Positions 17,681 to 26,583 are shown, counted from the first letter of the stretch. The stretch is 64,000 nucleotides of DNA from JBCDJG01 sp038748065 (GCA_038748065.1 JBCDJG010000021.1:1-64000), one strand, 5' to 3'. Made by a program: numbers and translations. Notes: generated from the letters alone by a model not told the origin.

Positions 17681-18129
17681 CAGATCAGGCCGTGTGTCTC
17701 GCAGTCGATATCCGTATAGGCGAAGAACTGCCATTGGCCCTCCACCAGGCCAGCAAGGTACCAGCCGCAGGAGGTCTCGTCCGGCGCATCCGTGTAGGTA
17801 TCCAGCCAACTGGCTTTGAATACCGCCGTGGAATCATTGAGTCGCTCAGTCTCTAGCGTTTGCAGGGTGGCGCTTAGCCAACCCTCTGCGATCCAGCCAT
17901 CCAGCACCAGCCACTCAGCCTTCGGTGTGCGAGTCACAGCGCCCTCATCACCGTAGGTCGTTACAATATCGGCGTAATAGGTGAGCATTTTGTCGAGATT
18001 GTTGCTCGGCTGGTCCGCCCACAGCGGCGCGTAGCGGGTTTTGTACCAGGCTTCGGGGTCATTGGCCCCATGTCCATCGGCCCGGGCTGTTAGGCTAAAG
18101 ACACAGAAAACTAACAAAAGCACTTTCAC
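17680..18129 (-). CDS. Secreted NTF2/SnoaL-like protein, unknown function
   Basis: 149 aa. The start is GTG 18129 with GGAGG six bases upstream; it gives a clear signal peptide (VLLLVFCVFSLTARA). The mature part has the length and pattern of a cone-shaped NTF2/SnoaL/DUF4440 domain (LDKMLTYYADIVTTYGDEG, later WQFFAYTDIDC), with two cysteines late in the chain. Its stop overlaps the start of the FAD oxidoreductase by one base, so the two are probably made together and may work together in the periplasm. Domain assignment is by eye and modest. Confidence 0.6.
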   Translation of the reverse strand: MKVLLLVFCVFSLTARADGHGANDPEAWYKTRYAPLWADQPSNNLDKMLTYYADIVTTYGDEGAVTRTPKAEWLVLDGWIAEGWLSATLQTLETERLNDSTAVFKASWLDTYTDAPDETSCGWYLAGLVEGQWQFFAYTDIDCETHGLI

Positions 18130-18226
18130 GCTAAACCTCCAGAACGTATCAGGTTCTCGAACATTAGCACGCGCGTCAGCAAGTGAAATGCCAGCGGATA
18201 GGCGCGGAAGCTCGGCGGGGACCTGC

Positions 18227-19369
18227 TTAGGCTGAAATTTCTGTGCGCCACGCGATAGTGCCCCGCAGTGCGGCGTCAATGGCCGCCCGGCCACGCTCCA
18301 GTACTTGTTTTTCCCATACACGGTCGCCCGTGCGATCGAAGCATCGACGCATGGCCTCGATCCACGGCCTGGATTCGGCAGCCCGATAGTCTGCGCGAAA
18401 GCGCAGATAGTGCTCGATCAACAGGCTCTCGAGAACCGTGACACGGTCTCCCACGTCAACGGTGCCGAATTCAACGACGGCACCGGCGAAATCCACTGCC
18501 TCGCCGAATGCGCGCTCCAGGCCCCAGTACATCAAGCCGTTACGCTCGGGGCGTTTACCTCCCCACTGGCGATCGACGTTGTCTGCGTCGAGCTTATCCG
18601 CTCCCCACCAGGAGGCGGCGCGTTGGAAGGCGGCTGAGCCGGGTTCGGCGAAGCACAGGAAAATCAGCTCTCCTGGCCCCGGTGTTCCTGAGTGCAGATC
18701 GACGTAGGCCACGCGTTTTGCCTCTCGCATGTGGGAATGCACCAATGCGGTCAGGGCCAGACGGGAGAACTGAGGCTCACAACCGCCAAAGCCTGGCGCG
18801 TCGGCGTAGTCGTACTGGCCGCGACTCAGGGTGCTCTCGAGCCAGGGCTCTCCACGCAACTCCACCAGGCGATAAAAATCCGCCAAGCGCTGCGCTCTCG
18901 CAGCCGGGTCCATAGTCGCTGGCGTTGCCAGCTCATAGATGTCTGCGAAGTCCCGGGCGTCAGGCAGGGCTTGCCCGAAATCGATCCAGTTGCGATTCAG
19001 GTCGACGTTGTTTTCATTGTTCCGGTACATCCAGGCGAAGCCGAAGGGGTTAACCGCATGGACAAACCAGAGGGCGACGCCCTGGGGCAGGCCGAGCGAC
19101 AGAAAATCGCGATTGGCTTCCAGCCATGCGGACTGGACGGCTGAGCCCGGGAAACCCTCCGCGCCGTGCGTCCCGCTGACGCACAGCAGAATCGTATCCG
19201 CATCCTCCGGGCCAAAACGTGCGACATCAATCGCCAGTGGCTCGCCGCTGGGGCCTCGCGCATGGGGTAGGGTGAAGTCGCATTGAAATTGCGCCTGCTT
19301 GCTACAGATGCCAGTAAATTTCTGCCGGGCCTCGGTATAGGTCCTGGAAAAGTATGACGCGTTGGGCAC
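18227..19369 (-). CDS. DUF2817 / M14-like zinc carboxypeptidase family protein
   Basis: 380-aa cytoplasmic protein (no signal peptide). SGTHGAEGFPGS carries the HxxE zinc pair, NNENNVDLNRNW has the Asn-Arg substrate-binding segment, VDLHSGTPGPGE holds the third zinc His, and VVEFGTVD near the end the catalytic-type Glu. This is the DUF2817 branch of the M14 carboxypeptidase superfamily, whose substrates are mostly unknown. Start at ATG 19369. It is divergent from the DUF819 gene. Confidence 0.88.
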   Translation of the reverse strand: MPNASYFSRTYTEARQKFTGICSKQAQFQCDFTLPHARGPSGEPLAIDVARFGPEDADTILLCVSGTHGAEGFPGSAVQSAWLEANRDFLSLGLPQGVALWFVHAVNPFGFAWMYRNNENNVDLNRNWIDFGQALPDARDFADIYELATPATMDPAARAQRLADFYRLVELRGEPWLESTLSRGQYDYADAPGFGGCEPQFSRLALTALVHSHMREAKRVAYVDLHSGTPGPGELIFLCFAEPGSAAFQRAASWWGADKLDADNVDRQWGGKRPERNGLMYWGLERAFGEAVDFAGAVVEFGTVDVGDRVTVLESLLIEHYLRFRADYRAAESRPWIEAMRRCFDRTGDRVWEKQVLERGRAAIDAALRGTIAWRTEISA

Positions 19370-19401
19370 TTTCGGCTTCTCCTTGGTACCGTGTTTATGT
19401 A

Positions 19402-19421
19402 TATTCGTGATCGCGAATATT
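19402..19421. promoter_or_regulatory. 20-bp perfect palindrome with 7-base arms, operator-like
   Basis: ATATTCG (19402-19408), six bases, then CGAATAT (19415-19421), in an unusually AT-rich divergent gap before the DUF2817 and DUF819 genes and about 25 bases before the DUF819 start. Position and symmetry suit a repressor site for a dimeric regulator; no regulator gene adjoins it. Confidence 0.4.
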
Positions 19422-19445
19422 ATTAGCTATAAAAGAAAATTACAA

Positions 19446-20642
19446 ATGAACGAGAATATGCCTGCCTTGGTTGGCGAGCCCGTGTCCATTTTCGTGCTTC
19501 TGCTGCTACTGACCTGCGGCGCCATCTGTCTGGGCGCGGTCGCGCGTTTTCAGCCTGTGACCAAGGTCCTGCCAGCGCCGATCTGGATCTACTTCCTTGC
19601 GGTGACGCTCGCCAGTGTCGGCGTTCTGCCGGCCGAGAGCGTGACCTATGAGGCCATGGCTTTCCTGCTGGTTCCGCTCTCGCTATTTCTGCTGACCGCC
19701 TCCTCCGATTTCCGCTCCGTAAAGCAGGTTGGACCGACGGCCCTGACCATGTTGCTTGCCGGTTCCCTGGGCGTTGTATTGGGAGGGCTAGTGGCTTTTG
19801 TCAGCGTGGCGCCCTACCTCGCCGAGGGAGTATGGAAGGGCTTCGCTGTGCTGGCGGGTGCCTGGATTGGCGGCTCGGCGAATGGTATCGCCGTGCAACA
19901 GGGCCTGGACGCCGCCCCGGAGATTATTGGGCCCTTGATCATTGTCGACTCACTGATGGGCTATTTCTGGATTGTCTTCCTGCTCTTTCTGGGTACCCGG
20001 CAGGCCTGGTTATCGAGGCTATTTCGCTATGAGCCTGCCGTTGGCCGGGCAAGTCGCACGGTGACGTCCCAGGCGGTCGAGCGAAAGGCCCTGACTCTGC
20101 CTGGGCTGGCCGCGGTGGTGGGTCTGGGCGTGCTGGCAACGGCACTGACTGGTGGGGTGGGCGGCAGCCTGCCTGAACTGGGCGAGCCAACGGTTGTCTC
20201 CGGCAAGACCTGGACGATTCTGCTGGTAGTCGCGCTGGGTGTCGCCTGCTCCTTCACCCGTGCCCGCGCAATTGAGGCCCATGGGGCGTCTGACATCGGC
20301 TATTTCTGCATGCTGCTATTGCTGGCCACCCTGGGCGCCAGGGGGAATTTCAGCGCTTTTCTCCAGGCGCCGCTGTTTCTGGTGTCCGGCGCCCTCTGGC
20401 TATCGATTCACCTGCTCGTGCTGGTTGGCGTTGCTCGCTTTTTTCGAATCTCGCCGGCGCTCGTGGCCATTGGCAGTGCCGCCAACATTGGCGGTTTCGT
20501 TACAGCGCCGCTCGTGGCGCTTGCCTTCGACCGCAAACTGGTGCCGACGGCGCTGCTCATGGCAGCGGTCGCGCAGGTGCTGGGCATCTATCTGCCATTT
20601 CTGCTGGCCTCGGTGCTCGCTGACCTTTCAGGGCCATACTAA
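19446..20642 (+). CDS. DUF819 family integral membrane protein
   Basis: 398-aa polytopic membrane protein with about ten or more hydrophobic helices, from VSIFVLLLLLTCGAICLGAV at the start to VAQVLGIYLPFLLASVLA at the end. The glycine-rich AGAWIGGSANGIAVQQ and the later AIGSAANIGGFVTAPLVA segments form the two internal-repeat signatures of the DUF819 (YjcL-like) family, probably transporters of unknown substrate. I take ATG 19446; a start at 19362 would overlap the divergent gene. The ribosome site is weak (AAAGAAAA). Confidence 0.85.
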   Translation: MNENMPALVGEPVSIFVLLLLLTCGAICLGAVARFQPVTKVLPAPIWIYFLAVTLASVGVLPAESVTYEAMAFLLVPLSLFLLTASSDFRSVKQVGPTALTMLLAGSLGVVLGGLVAFVSVAPYLAEGVWKGFAVLAGAWIGGSANGIAVQQGLDAAPEIIGPLIIVDSLMGYFWIVFLLFLGTRQAWLSRLFRYEPAVGRASRTVTSQAVERKALTLPGLAAVVGLGVLATALTGGVGGSLPELGEPTVVSGKTWTILLVVALGVACSFTRARAIEAHGASDIGYFCMLLLLATLGARGNFSAFLQAPLFLVSGALWLSIHLLVLVGVARFFRISPALVAIGSAANIGGFVTAPLVALAFDRKLVPTALLMAAVAQVLGIYLPFLLASVLADLSGPY

Positions 20643-20682
20643 GGGATACCGCCGACCCTTGAGGTCAAACGTCCAGCCCTGA

Positions 20683-21423
20683 TTACCAGGCTATGGGGAG
20701 ACCCTGCCAGTCATAGAAGCCGCCGGTATTCTCGGCTGATAGGTCGCCGAGCACGCCCAGCAGCGCGTCTGCGCATTCCTTTCCAGAGAGCACCCGCTTG
20801 TTGTAGCGATCCGTTATGAAGGGTTCCGATAGCTGCGAGCGAACGGTGCCAGGGTGCAGGGCGACCACGCAGACGTTTTTGTGTGACACGCGCCACTCTA
20901 GCGACAGGGTTTTCAGAAACATATTGTGGGCCGCCTTGGAGGCCCGGTAGCTGTACCAGCCGCCGAGCTGATTGTCCTCAATACTGCCCACGCGTGCCGA
21001 GAGGCTGGCGATAATCGCGGGTTCTTTATGTTTTAGGGATTTGCTGAAGGCCTGGGCCAGTAGCGGCAGCAGCATGGCGTTGGTCATGAACGAGCGCTGC
21101 ATTTGCTCAATGGATATCTGCTTCAAGCGCTTTTCGGGCTGTATATCGGGCCCGTGTAGCACGCCGATGGTATTGATCAGGCAGTGCAGGGGCTCGCTGT
21201 CCAGGGCCTGTGCAGCGTCAGCGAGCGTCGCGGGGTCGTCGATGGCGATCGCTATCTCTTGAACGCGCGGGTCAATGGGATCTTGCGGACTGCGGCTCAA
21301 CATCAGCAAGCGTGACAGATTGGCGCGCTCGCAGAGCTTGGCGACCAGGCTGCGCGCAATGGTGCCGCCGCCGACGATAACGACGTTCAAGCCATCGACG
21401 GCCAATGCCTGACCCTGACTCAC
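20683..21423 (-). CDS. Short-chain dehydrogenase/reductase (C-factor-like)
   Basis: 246-aa classical SDR. Nucleotide site VVIVGGGTIARSL (about 14-26), catalytic SLSARVG (Ser) and YSYRASKAA (YxxxK), then LHPGTVRSQLS. Overall it resembles the CsgA/C-factor group of SDRs with unknown substrates. The start is GTG 21423, and its first four bases (GTGA) overlap the stop of the photolyase-like gene, so it is translated from the same mRNA. It closes a three-gene unit with cytochrome c and photolyase. Confidence 0.85.
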   Translation of the reverse strand: MSQGQALAVDGLNVVIVGGGTIARSLVAKLCERANLSRLLMLSRSPQDPIDPRVQEIAIAIDDPATLADAAQALDSEPLHCLINTIGVLHGPDIQPEKRLKQISIEQMQRSFMTNAMLLPLLAQAFSKSLKHKEPAIIASLSARVGSIEDNQLGGWYSYRASKAAHNMFLKTLSLEWRVSHKNVCVVALHPGTVRSQLSEPFITDRYNKRVLSGKECADALLGVLGDLSAENTGGFYDWQGLPIAW

Positions 21424-23006
21424 GCGGCGCTGCTAACCTTGTCGCGGGTGGGCGCCAGGCGGTCGAGTTCACGGTCCGCCCACTTCAGGATGACCTCTTG
21501 CTCTGTGCTGTCCTTGCGGCGCCAGTTGCCGAGTGCCAGGCTCATGCGGGGATTTTTCGCAAAGGCCTGCTCATGTCGGTGCAGGAAAGCCCAGTACAGG
21601 CTGTTGTATGGGCAGGCGTTTTCGCCGGTGACCTGCGCCGGTTTGTAACGGCAGTTCTTGCAATGGTCGCCCTGGCGCTGAATATATTTACCGCTTGCCG
21701 CGTAAGGCTTGCTCGCCATAATGCCGCCATCGCCATGCAGGGCCATGCCAAGGGTGTTGGGCAGCTCGACCCACTCAAAGGCATCAACGTACACCGCCAG
21801 GTACCAGTCGCAGACCTCGCTGACGTCAAGTCCCGCCAGCAGGGCGAAATTGCCGATCACCATGAGCCGCTGTATATGATGGGCATAGCCGAGATCCAAC
21901 GATTGCCCCAGCGCTTTCTGCATGCAGCGCATGTCGGTGTCAGCGTTCCAGAAGAAGCCGGGCAGGGGGCGGTCGGTCGCCAGGCTGTTCATCTGGCCGT
22001 AGTCGGGCATACGAAGCCAATAAATACCGCGAACGTACTCGCGCCAGCCCAGCACCTGCCGGATGAAACCTTCAGCGGCCGACAGATCACACTGCCCACC
22101 GCGCCAGGCAAGCTCGACCTGCTGCACCACGGCCAGCGGGTCGAGCAGCCCGATGTTCAGGTACATCGACACCAGGCCATGGAAGAGCCAGGGTGATTCC
22201 TCAGCCAGTGCGTCCTGGTAGGTGCCAAAATTTGGCAGAGTGTGCTCGATGAACCACGCCAGCTGCGCGGTAGCGCCTTCGGCGGTCACCGCGAAGTTGA
22301 AGTGTGCGAGGTCGCCCGGGTTGTCCGGGAACGACGCGCAGACCAGCTCGATGACCTCTTTCGTTATGGCGTCGGGCTTGATCCGGGGCCGCTCGGGGAT
22401 AGTCTCCTTGCCACGCCAGCCGCTGCGGTTATCGGCATCGTAGTTCCACTTGCCGCCCTCGGGCTTGCCAGCCTCATCGAGCAATATCTGGTAGCGTTCC
22501 CGCATGCCGCGGTAGAAGTACTCCATGCGCAACTGCTTGCGGCCCTCGGCCCAGTCTGCGAAGTCCTCGTGGTTAGCCAGAAAGCGGTCGTCATCCACCA
22601 GGGTCAGCGGAGCCGGCAGACGCAGCGTCTGCAGGTGCTCGAGTAGGCGGTACTCACCTGGCTCACAGGCGATGACTTGGGTGGCCTCGCTCTCGGCGAG
22701 GGCTTGTGAGATTGCGTCGCCAATAGACTGGACGCCCTCGTCAAAGCGGTAGTAGATAACCGTGAAACCTTGATCGCGCAGCTCGGCTGCGAAGTGTCGC
22801 ATGGCGGAAAATATGAGGGCGATCTTGTGGCGGTTGTGACGAACGTAGCCCGCTTCAGCGGCAACCTCGGCCAGCAGCACGGTATCCACCCCGGGTTTTG
22901 CGAAGCGCAGAGCGCCGCGTCCCGCGGTCAGCTGGTCACCGAGAACGAGGACCAGCGCCGGGCTGTTGTCATCGCGTGTCATCGTAGAGGCTGCCGGCGC
23001 GTTCAT
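21420..23006 (-). CDS. Iron-sulfur cryptochrome/photolyase family protein (PhrB-like)
   Basis: 528-aa flavoprotein of the prokaryotic (6-4) photolyase/FeS-BCP group. The N-terminal domain (LVLVLGDQLT, LIFSAMRHFAAEL) binds the antenna chromophore; the C-terminal helical domain binds FAD (GGIMASKPYAASGKYI). Four cysteines at 361, 449, 452 and 465 have the spacing 88/3/13, the same as the 4Fe-4S ligands I recall for Agrobacterium PhrB. It should repair (6-4) photoproducts or act as a blue-light receptor. The ATG at 23006 shares a base with the cytochrome c stop (TAATG), and its TGA overlaps the SDR start. Confidence 0.9.
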   Translation of the reverse strand: MNAPAASTMTRDDNSPALVLVLGDQLTAGRGALRFAKPGVDTVLLAEVAAEAGYVRHNRHKIALIFSAMRHFAAELRDQGFTVIYYRFDEGVQSIGDAISQALAESEATQVIACEPGEYRLLEHLQTLRLPAPLTLVDDDRFLANHEDFADWAEGRKQLRMEYFYRGMRERYQILLDEAGKPEGGKWNYDADNRSGWRGKETIPERPRIKPDAITKEVIELVCASFPDNPGDLAHFNFAVTAEGATAQLAWFIEHTLPNFGTYQDALAEESPWLFHGLVSMYLNIGLLDPLAVVQQVELAWRGGQCDLSAAEGFIRQVLGWREYVRGIYWLRMPDYGQMNSLATDRPLPGFFWNADTDMRCMQKALGQSLDLGYAHHIQRLMVIGNFALLAGLDVSEVCDWYLAVYVDAFEWVELPNTLGMALHGDGGIMASKPYAASGKYIQRQGDHCKNCRYKPAQVTGENACPYNSLYWAFLHRHEQAFAKNPRMSLALGNWRRKDSTEQEVILKWADRELDRLAPTRDKVSSAA

Positions 23007-23440
23007 TACAGTGTCTCAACGAAGGCGCCGATGTTGTCTATGTCATCTTCAGAGAGCATGGCGGCCTGAGCCCACATGAGGTTGCTCTGGTTGCCAATGG
23101 TCTCCCCGGCCTTGTAGGTGAGCAGCTTGCCAACAATGTCGTCTGCGCTCTGGCCTGAAAGTTGCGGGCCGACTCCGCCCTCGCCGCCGGCGCCATGGCA
23201 GGCGACACAGCCGGCATAGGCCTGCTTACCAAGCTCGGCGGGCGAGGCCTCTGCGCGCGCTGCCTGCGCTGCCGCCAGCACCTCGATAACGCCGCCGGTC
23301 TCCGTCTGCCAGTCTTCGTAGCAGTCACCGCTGCAATCGTGTACCGATGTCTTTGGATAGTCGTTGTTCTGCATGGCCCAGATCGGCAGCCCAAAGGCGA
23401 ATACGGTAAATAAGGCGATGGCGATATTGGATTGGTTCAT
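23006..23440 (-). CDS. Class I cytochrome c, exported
   Basis: 144 aa. The N-terminal hydrophobic stretch (IAIALFTVFAFGLPIWA) is a signal peptide or anchor. The heme motif is CVACH (78-82), followed by GAGGEGGVGPQLSGQ, and methionines near 120-128 could give the distal ligand. A second cysteine pair CSGDC (36-40) has no following histidine and may form a disulfide. It should carry electrons in the periplasm. It is first in a coupled operon with the photolyase-like and SDR genes. Confidence 0.88.
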   Translation of the reverse strand: MNQSNIAIALFTVFAFGLPIWAMQNNDYPKTSVHDCSGDCYEDWQTETGGVIEVLAAAQAARAEASPAELGKQAYAGCVACHGAGGEGGVGPQLSGQSADDIVGKLLTYKAGETIGNQSNLMWAQAAMLSEDDIDNIGAFVETL

Positions 23441-23554
23441 CTGGTTCCCCGGTTATTGTAGACGGGGTTATTACGGAAGGCGCCGACATTCAGTTGACCG
23501 GGCGGATTTTGGAGGGTGCACAGAAGGTGGACGAGTTGTGCAGCTGCGATGGAG

Positions 23555-23574
23555 ACCCCGGCCGAGGCCGGGGT
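23555..23574. terminator. GC-rich perfect stem-loop after the aldehyde dehydrogenase gene
   Basis: Nine-base arms ACCCCGGCC (23555-23563) and GGCCGGGGT (23566-23574) separated by GA. It sits 10 bases past the end of the minus-strand aldehyde dehydrogenase gene and before the promoter region of no other minus gene, so it may end that transcript, although no U-tract follows. The rest of 23441-23584 shows no gene. Confidence 0.45.
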
Positions 23575-23584
23575 GCGGCGATGA

Positions 23585-25126
23585 CTAGCTCATCCACTTC
23601 CCGATCGGGGTTTTGACCCACAGGAAGTTCATGAGCTTTTTCATGCCTTCAGCGCTGTCGGCGCTGTAGGGGTAGCCGTTCTGAAGTTTCCCGCCGAAAC
23701 GATCGATGACGATCGGCATTTCATGGGTATAGCCTCGCAGGCCCTTTTTGCCATTGACCTGGCCGACGCCTGAGTTCTTCTTACCGCCGAAGGGGGCTGC
23801 CGGGATGCCATAGCTCATGGCCATATCGTTCACGCTGCAGGAACCGGTATCGATGGCTGCGGCCATTTGGTAACCCTTGTCCTTGTCCTGCGTCCATACG
23901 TTGCCGTTGAGACCGAACTCGGAATCGTTAGCCAGCGCCAGTGCCTCTGCTTCCGTATCTACTTTCTGGATGCACAGTATGGGTCCAAAGGTCTCATGTA
24001 GCATGATGTCCATAGTGTTATCGACATCAGTAATCACCGTGGGCTCATAGTAGAGGCCAGGCAGATCTGGATTGCGCTGGCCACCCACGTGAATCGTCGC
24101 ACCTTTGGCCCTGGCATCTTCGACGTGGGCTTCGATTATGGTCATTTGCCGATCCCAGAAGACCGCGCCAATATCTTCATCCCAGCCATGCTGTTGGCCC
24201 TGGCGCAGCCCTTTGCCCTTCTCAAGAACAAGTTTCAGGAACTCGTCATAGACCTCTTTCACCACATAAATGCGCTCGGTGCCGCAGCAGTAGTGCCCGG
24301 TGTTCATGCAAGAGCCCACCCAGGCGCCGTCTGCGGCGCGATCGAGATCCGCATCGGCACATACAATCATGGCATCGTTGCCACCAAGTTCCAGCGTTAC
24401 AGGGATAAGCTGCTCAGCGCAGGACATGGCCACCTTGCGCCCGGTAGCGACGCTTCCTGTGAAGGACACCTTGTCCACGCCGCCGGTAACAATAGCGGCG
24501 CCTGTCTCACCGTCCCCCAGCAGGACCTGCAGTACGCCGTCAGGCAGGCCCGCTTCGCGGTAGATGTCTTCGGCAAGTTTGGCGGAGAAGGGGGTTACTT
24601 CTGAGCCCTTGGCGACCACGGTGTTGCCCGCCAGTATGGCCTGGGTGGCCTGGTTCATAACAAGTACGAAGGGTCCATTCCAGGGCGTGATCAGGCCGAC
24701 TACGCCGAGTGGCTTGTAGACGATACGCAACTGTTTCATCAGGCCGATGAGGCCATGTACTTTGCGCTTATGGGGTTTGAGGAATTTTTCCGCGTTTTTC
24801 GCGTAGTAGCAAAGCTGATCTGCGACCGAAAACACTTCCATGCTCATGGCATCGGTGCGCGCCTTGCCCGTCTCTTGGACGACGGTATCGATGATCTCGT
24901 CCTGACGCTCCAGCACGATGGCCAATGCGCGCTCGACGATGGCCCGACGCTCCTGCATGGAGGTTTTGGCCCAGTCGGCCTGGGCCGCTCTGGCCTTGCT
25001 AATGGCCGCCGCCACGTCCTCAGTATTGGCGCATACCAATTCGCCCGTGGTCTCCATCGTGACAGGGCTGCGCAATTGCAGGTGGCGCCTGGAATCGTTG
25101 GACTCAATAGGCTCGTAAATCGACAT
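23585..25126 (-). CDS. Aldehyde dehydrogenase family protein
   Basis: NAD(P)-dependent oxidation of an aldehyde to the acid. 513 aa with the Rossmann entry GVVGLITPWNGPF, KGSEVTPFSA, the cofactor loop FTGSVATGR, the general-base element LELGGND and the nucleophile in GHYCCGTER, where two cysteines are adjacent. The C terminus runs past the usual core and ends with a hydrophobic-basic stretch (LMNFLWVKTPIGKWM) that may touch the membrane, which suggests a fatty or hydrophobic aldehyde (inference). The ATG 25126 has AGGAGA eight bases upstream; a longer frame to 25219 has no site. Confidence 0.9.
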   Translation of the reverse strand: MSIYEPIESNDSRRHLQLRSPVTMETTGELVCANTEDVAAAISKARAAQADWAKTSMQERRAIVERALAIVLERQDEIIDTVVQETGKARTDAMSMEVFSVADQLCYYAKNAEKFLKPHKRKVHGLIGLMKQLRIVYKPLGVVGLITPWNGPFVLVMNQATQAILAGNTVVAKGSEVTPFSAKLAEDIYREAGLPDGVLQVLLGDGETGAAIVTGGVDKVSFTGSVATGRKVAMSCAEQLIPVTLELGGNDAMIVCADADLDRAADGAWVGSCMNTGHYCCGTERIYVVKEVYDEFLKLVLEKGKGLRQGQQHGWDEDIGAVFWDRQMTIIEAHVEDARAKGATIHVGGQRNPDLPGLYYEPTVITDVDNTMDIMLHETFGPILCIQKVDTEAEALALANDSEFGLNGNVWTQDKDKGYQMAAAIDTGSCSVNDMAMSYGIPAAPFGGKKNSGVGQVNGKKGLRGYTHEMPIVIDRFGGKLQNGYPYSADSAEGMKKLMNFLWVKTPIGKWMS

Positions 25127-25285
25127 CGGACTGGTCTCCTGAGGGGCTGGGTCAGTCAAACTAATGGCCAGTAGTCTGTGCGTCAATGACTTTTTCGGTC
25201 GCCCCAAGTGACGTGCCAAGACAAAACGTCCTCGCCTCTGCCATCTGAATAAGGTAGGGTCCGCTCCCGAATGAGGGAGTTGGCG

Positions 25286-25657
25286 ATGTCGCTGTTTGTG
25301 TTACTGCTCGGATCGGTGCTGGTCCTGATAGGGCTGGCCGTTGTGGCCAAGCCGCAGTTGCTGCCAGCGATGGCTGGCACCATCTTTACCGGGCGCTGGC
25401 TGTACCCAGCCGCGCTAGCCCGCCTACTGATCGGCGCGGGCTTGATTGCAGCGGCACCCCATGTCGCTTTGTCAGGGCTGGTTGCCGCACTGGGCTGGCT
25501 GGCCGCTCTTGGCGCGATGCTGCTCGTGACGCTGCCTCTACCACTTTGGAAGGGTCTTGCGCAGTGGGGTGAGGGCCTGCCCGGCTCTGTACTTAGAGTG
25601 GTCGGTCTGAGCGTGCTGGCGGTGGGCCTGCTCTTTGTTTACGCCGTTATCCTGTGA
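25286..25657 (+). CDS. Small integral membrane protein, unknown function
   Basis: 123 aa with four predicted membrane helices (MSLFVLLLGSVLVLIGLAVV; LARLLIGAGLIAAAP; LVAALGWLAALGAMLLVTLP; VVGLSVLAVGLLFVYAV). No charged active-site motif and no recognised family. Start ATG 25286 is chosen because GAGGGAG lies six bases before it; ATG 25271 has no site. It is divergent from the aldehyde dehydrogenase gene and 39 bases before the ZIP transporter, perhaps in one transcript. Confidence 0.65.
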   Translation: MSLFVLLLGSVLVLIGLAVVAKPQLLPAMAGTIFTGRWLYPAALARLLIGAGLIAAAPHVALSGLVAALGWLAALGAMLLVTLPLPLWKGLAQWGEGLPGSVLRVVGLSVLAVGLLFVYAVIL

Positions 25658-25696
25658 AATGATCGTCGCCTCGCCCCCGCTTGTAATCTTGCCTGC

Positions 25697-26566
25697 ATGA
25701 CCGCGTCGCCCACGACACTTTTGGCTTTCTACGCACTGGCGATAGCGATCTCTTCCATCATTGGTGGCTTGTTGCCCAACTGGCTGCGTATGACCCACAC
25801 GCGCACGCAACTGGTCATGAGCTTCGTATCAGGTTTTCTGCTCGCCATCGCCGTTTATCATCTTGTGCCCCACAGCCTCATATTTGTTGGTACTCCAGAC
25901 GCCGCCGACGTGGTTGCCTGGTGGTTGATGCTGGGCCTCGTGGGTATGTTTCTACTGCTGCGTCTGTTCCAGTTTCATCAGCATGACTTTTCACTGCAGG
26001 GTAGCGATGGCAGCGGCGATAAGCCGGTGCATGGCCTCAGCTGGATGGGTATTGCTTTGGGGCTGAGTCTGCATACCCTGATTGATGGCGTGGCTTTGGG
26101 CGCCGCCGTGCTCGGCGCTTCGAGCTCAGCCACCGTAGGGCTGCTCGGATTTGGCGTTTTTCTGGCCATCGTTTTGCATAAGCCCCTGGATGCAATGTCG
26201 CTGACCATGGTGATGGCAGCGGGCGGGTGGGGGCGCTCAGCCCGCTTTAGCGTCAATGTGCTTTTTGCGATGCTGTGCCCGCTGGGCGCACTGCTGTTTT
26301 TCTTCGGTGTCGGGGCTTTGGAGGTCGATAGCGAACCCATCGTGGGTAGCACTCTAGCCTTCGCGGCGGGCGCCTTTATCTGCATTGCGTTAAGTGACCT
26401 TCTGCCTGAGGTGCACTTTCACAGCCACGACCGCGGCAAATTAGTGCTGGCACTGTTTGCGGGTATGGCACTAGCCTGGTCTATTGGCGCGGTGGAACCC
26501 GAAGGCAGTCACCGCGCACCGCCGGACAGGGTCGATTATCATCAAGTCGAAGACGGACACTTCTAA
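25697..26566 (+). CDS. ZIP family divalent metal transporter
   Basis: 289-aa membrane protein. The metal-path helices of the ZIP family are clear: LSLHTLIDGVALGAAV (helix 4, with His, Asp and the following Gly-Ala run) and IVLHKPLDAMSLTMVM (helix 5, HKPxD in place of HExPxE). The cytoplasmic loop before helix 4 contains several His and Asp (FQFHQHDFSLQ), and the tail holds more His. Zinc or another divalent ion uptake is the likely role. The next gene starts 17 bases later. Confidence 0.85.
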   Translation: MTASPTTLLAFYALAIAISSIIGGLLPNWLRMTHTRTQLVMSFVSGFLLAIAVYHLVPHSLIFVGTPDAADVVAWWLMLGLVGMFLLLRLFQFHQHDFSLQGSDGSGDKPVHGLSWMGIALGLSLHTLIDGVALGAAVLGASSSATVGLLGFGVFLAIVLHKPLDAMSLTMVMAAGGWGRSARFSVNVLFAMLCPLGALLFFFGVGALEVDSEPIVGSTLAFAAGAFICIALSDLLPEVHFHSHDRGKLVLALFAGMALAWSIGAVEPEGSHRAPPDRVDYHQVEDGHF

Positions 26567-26583
26567 CATCACGAGGACGCTAG

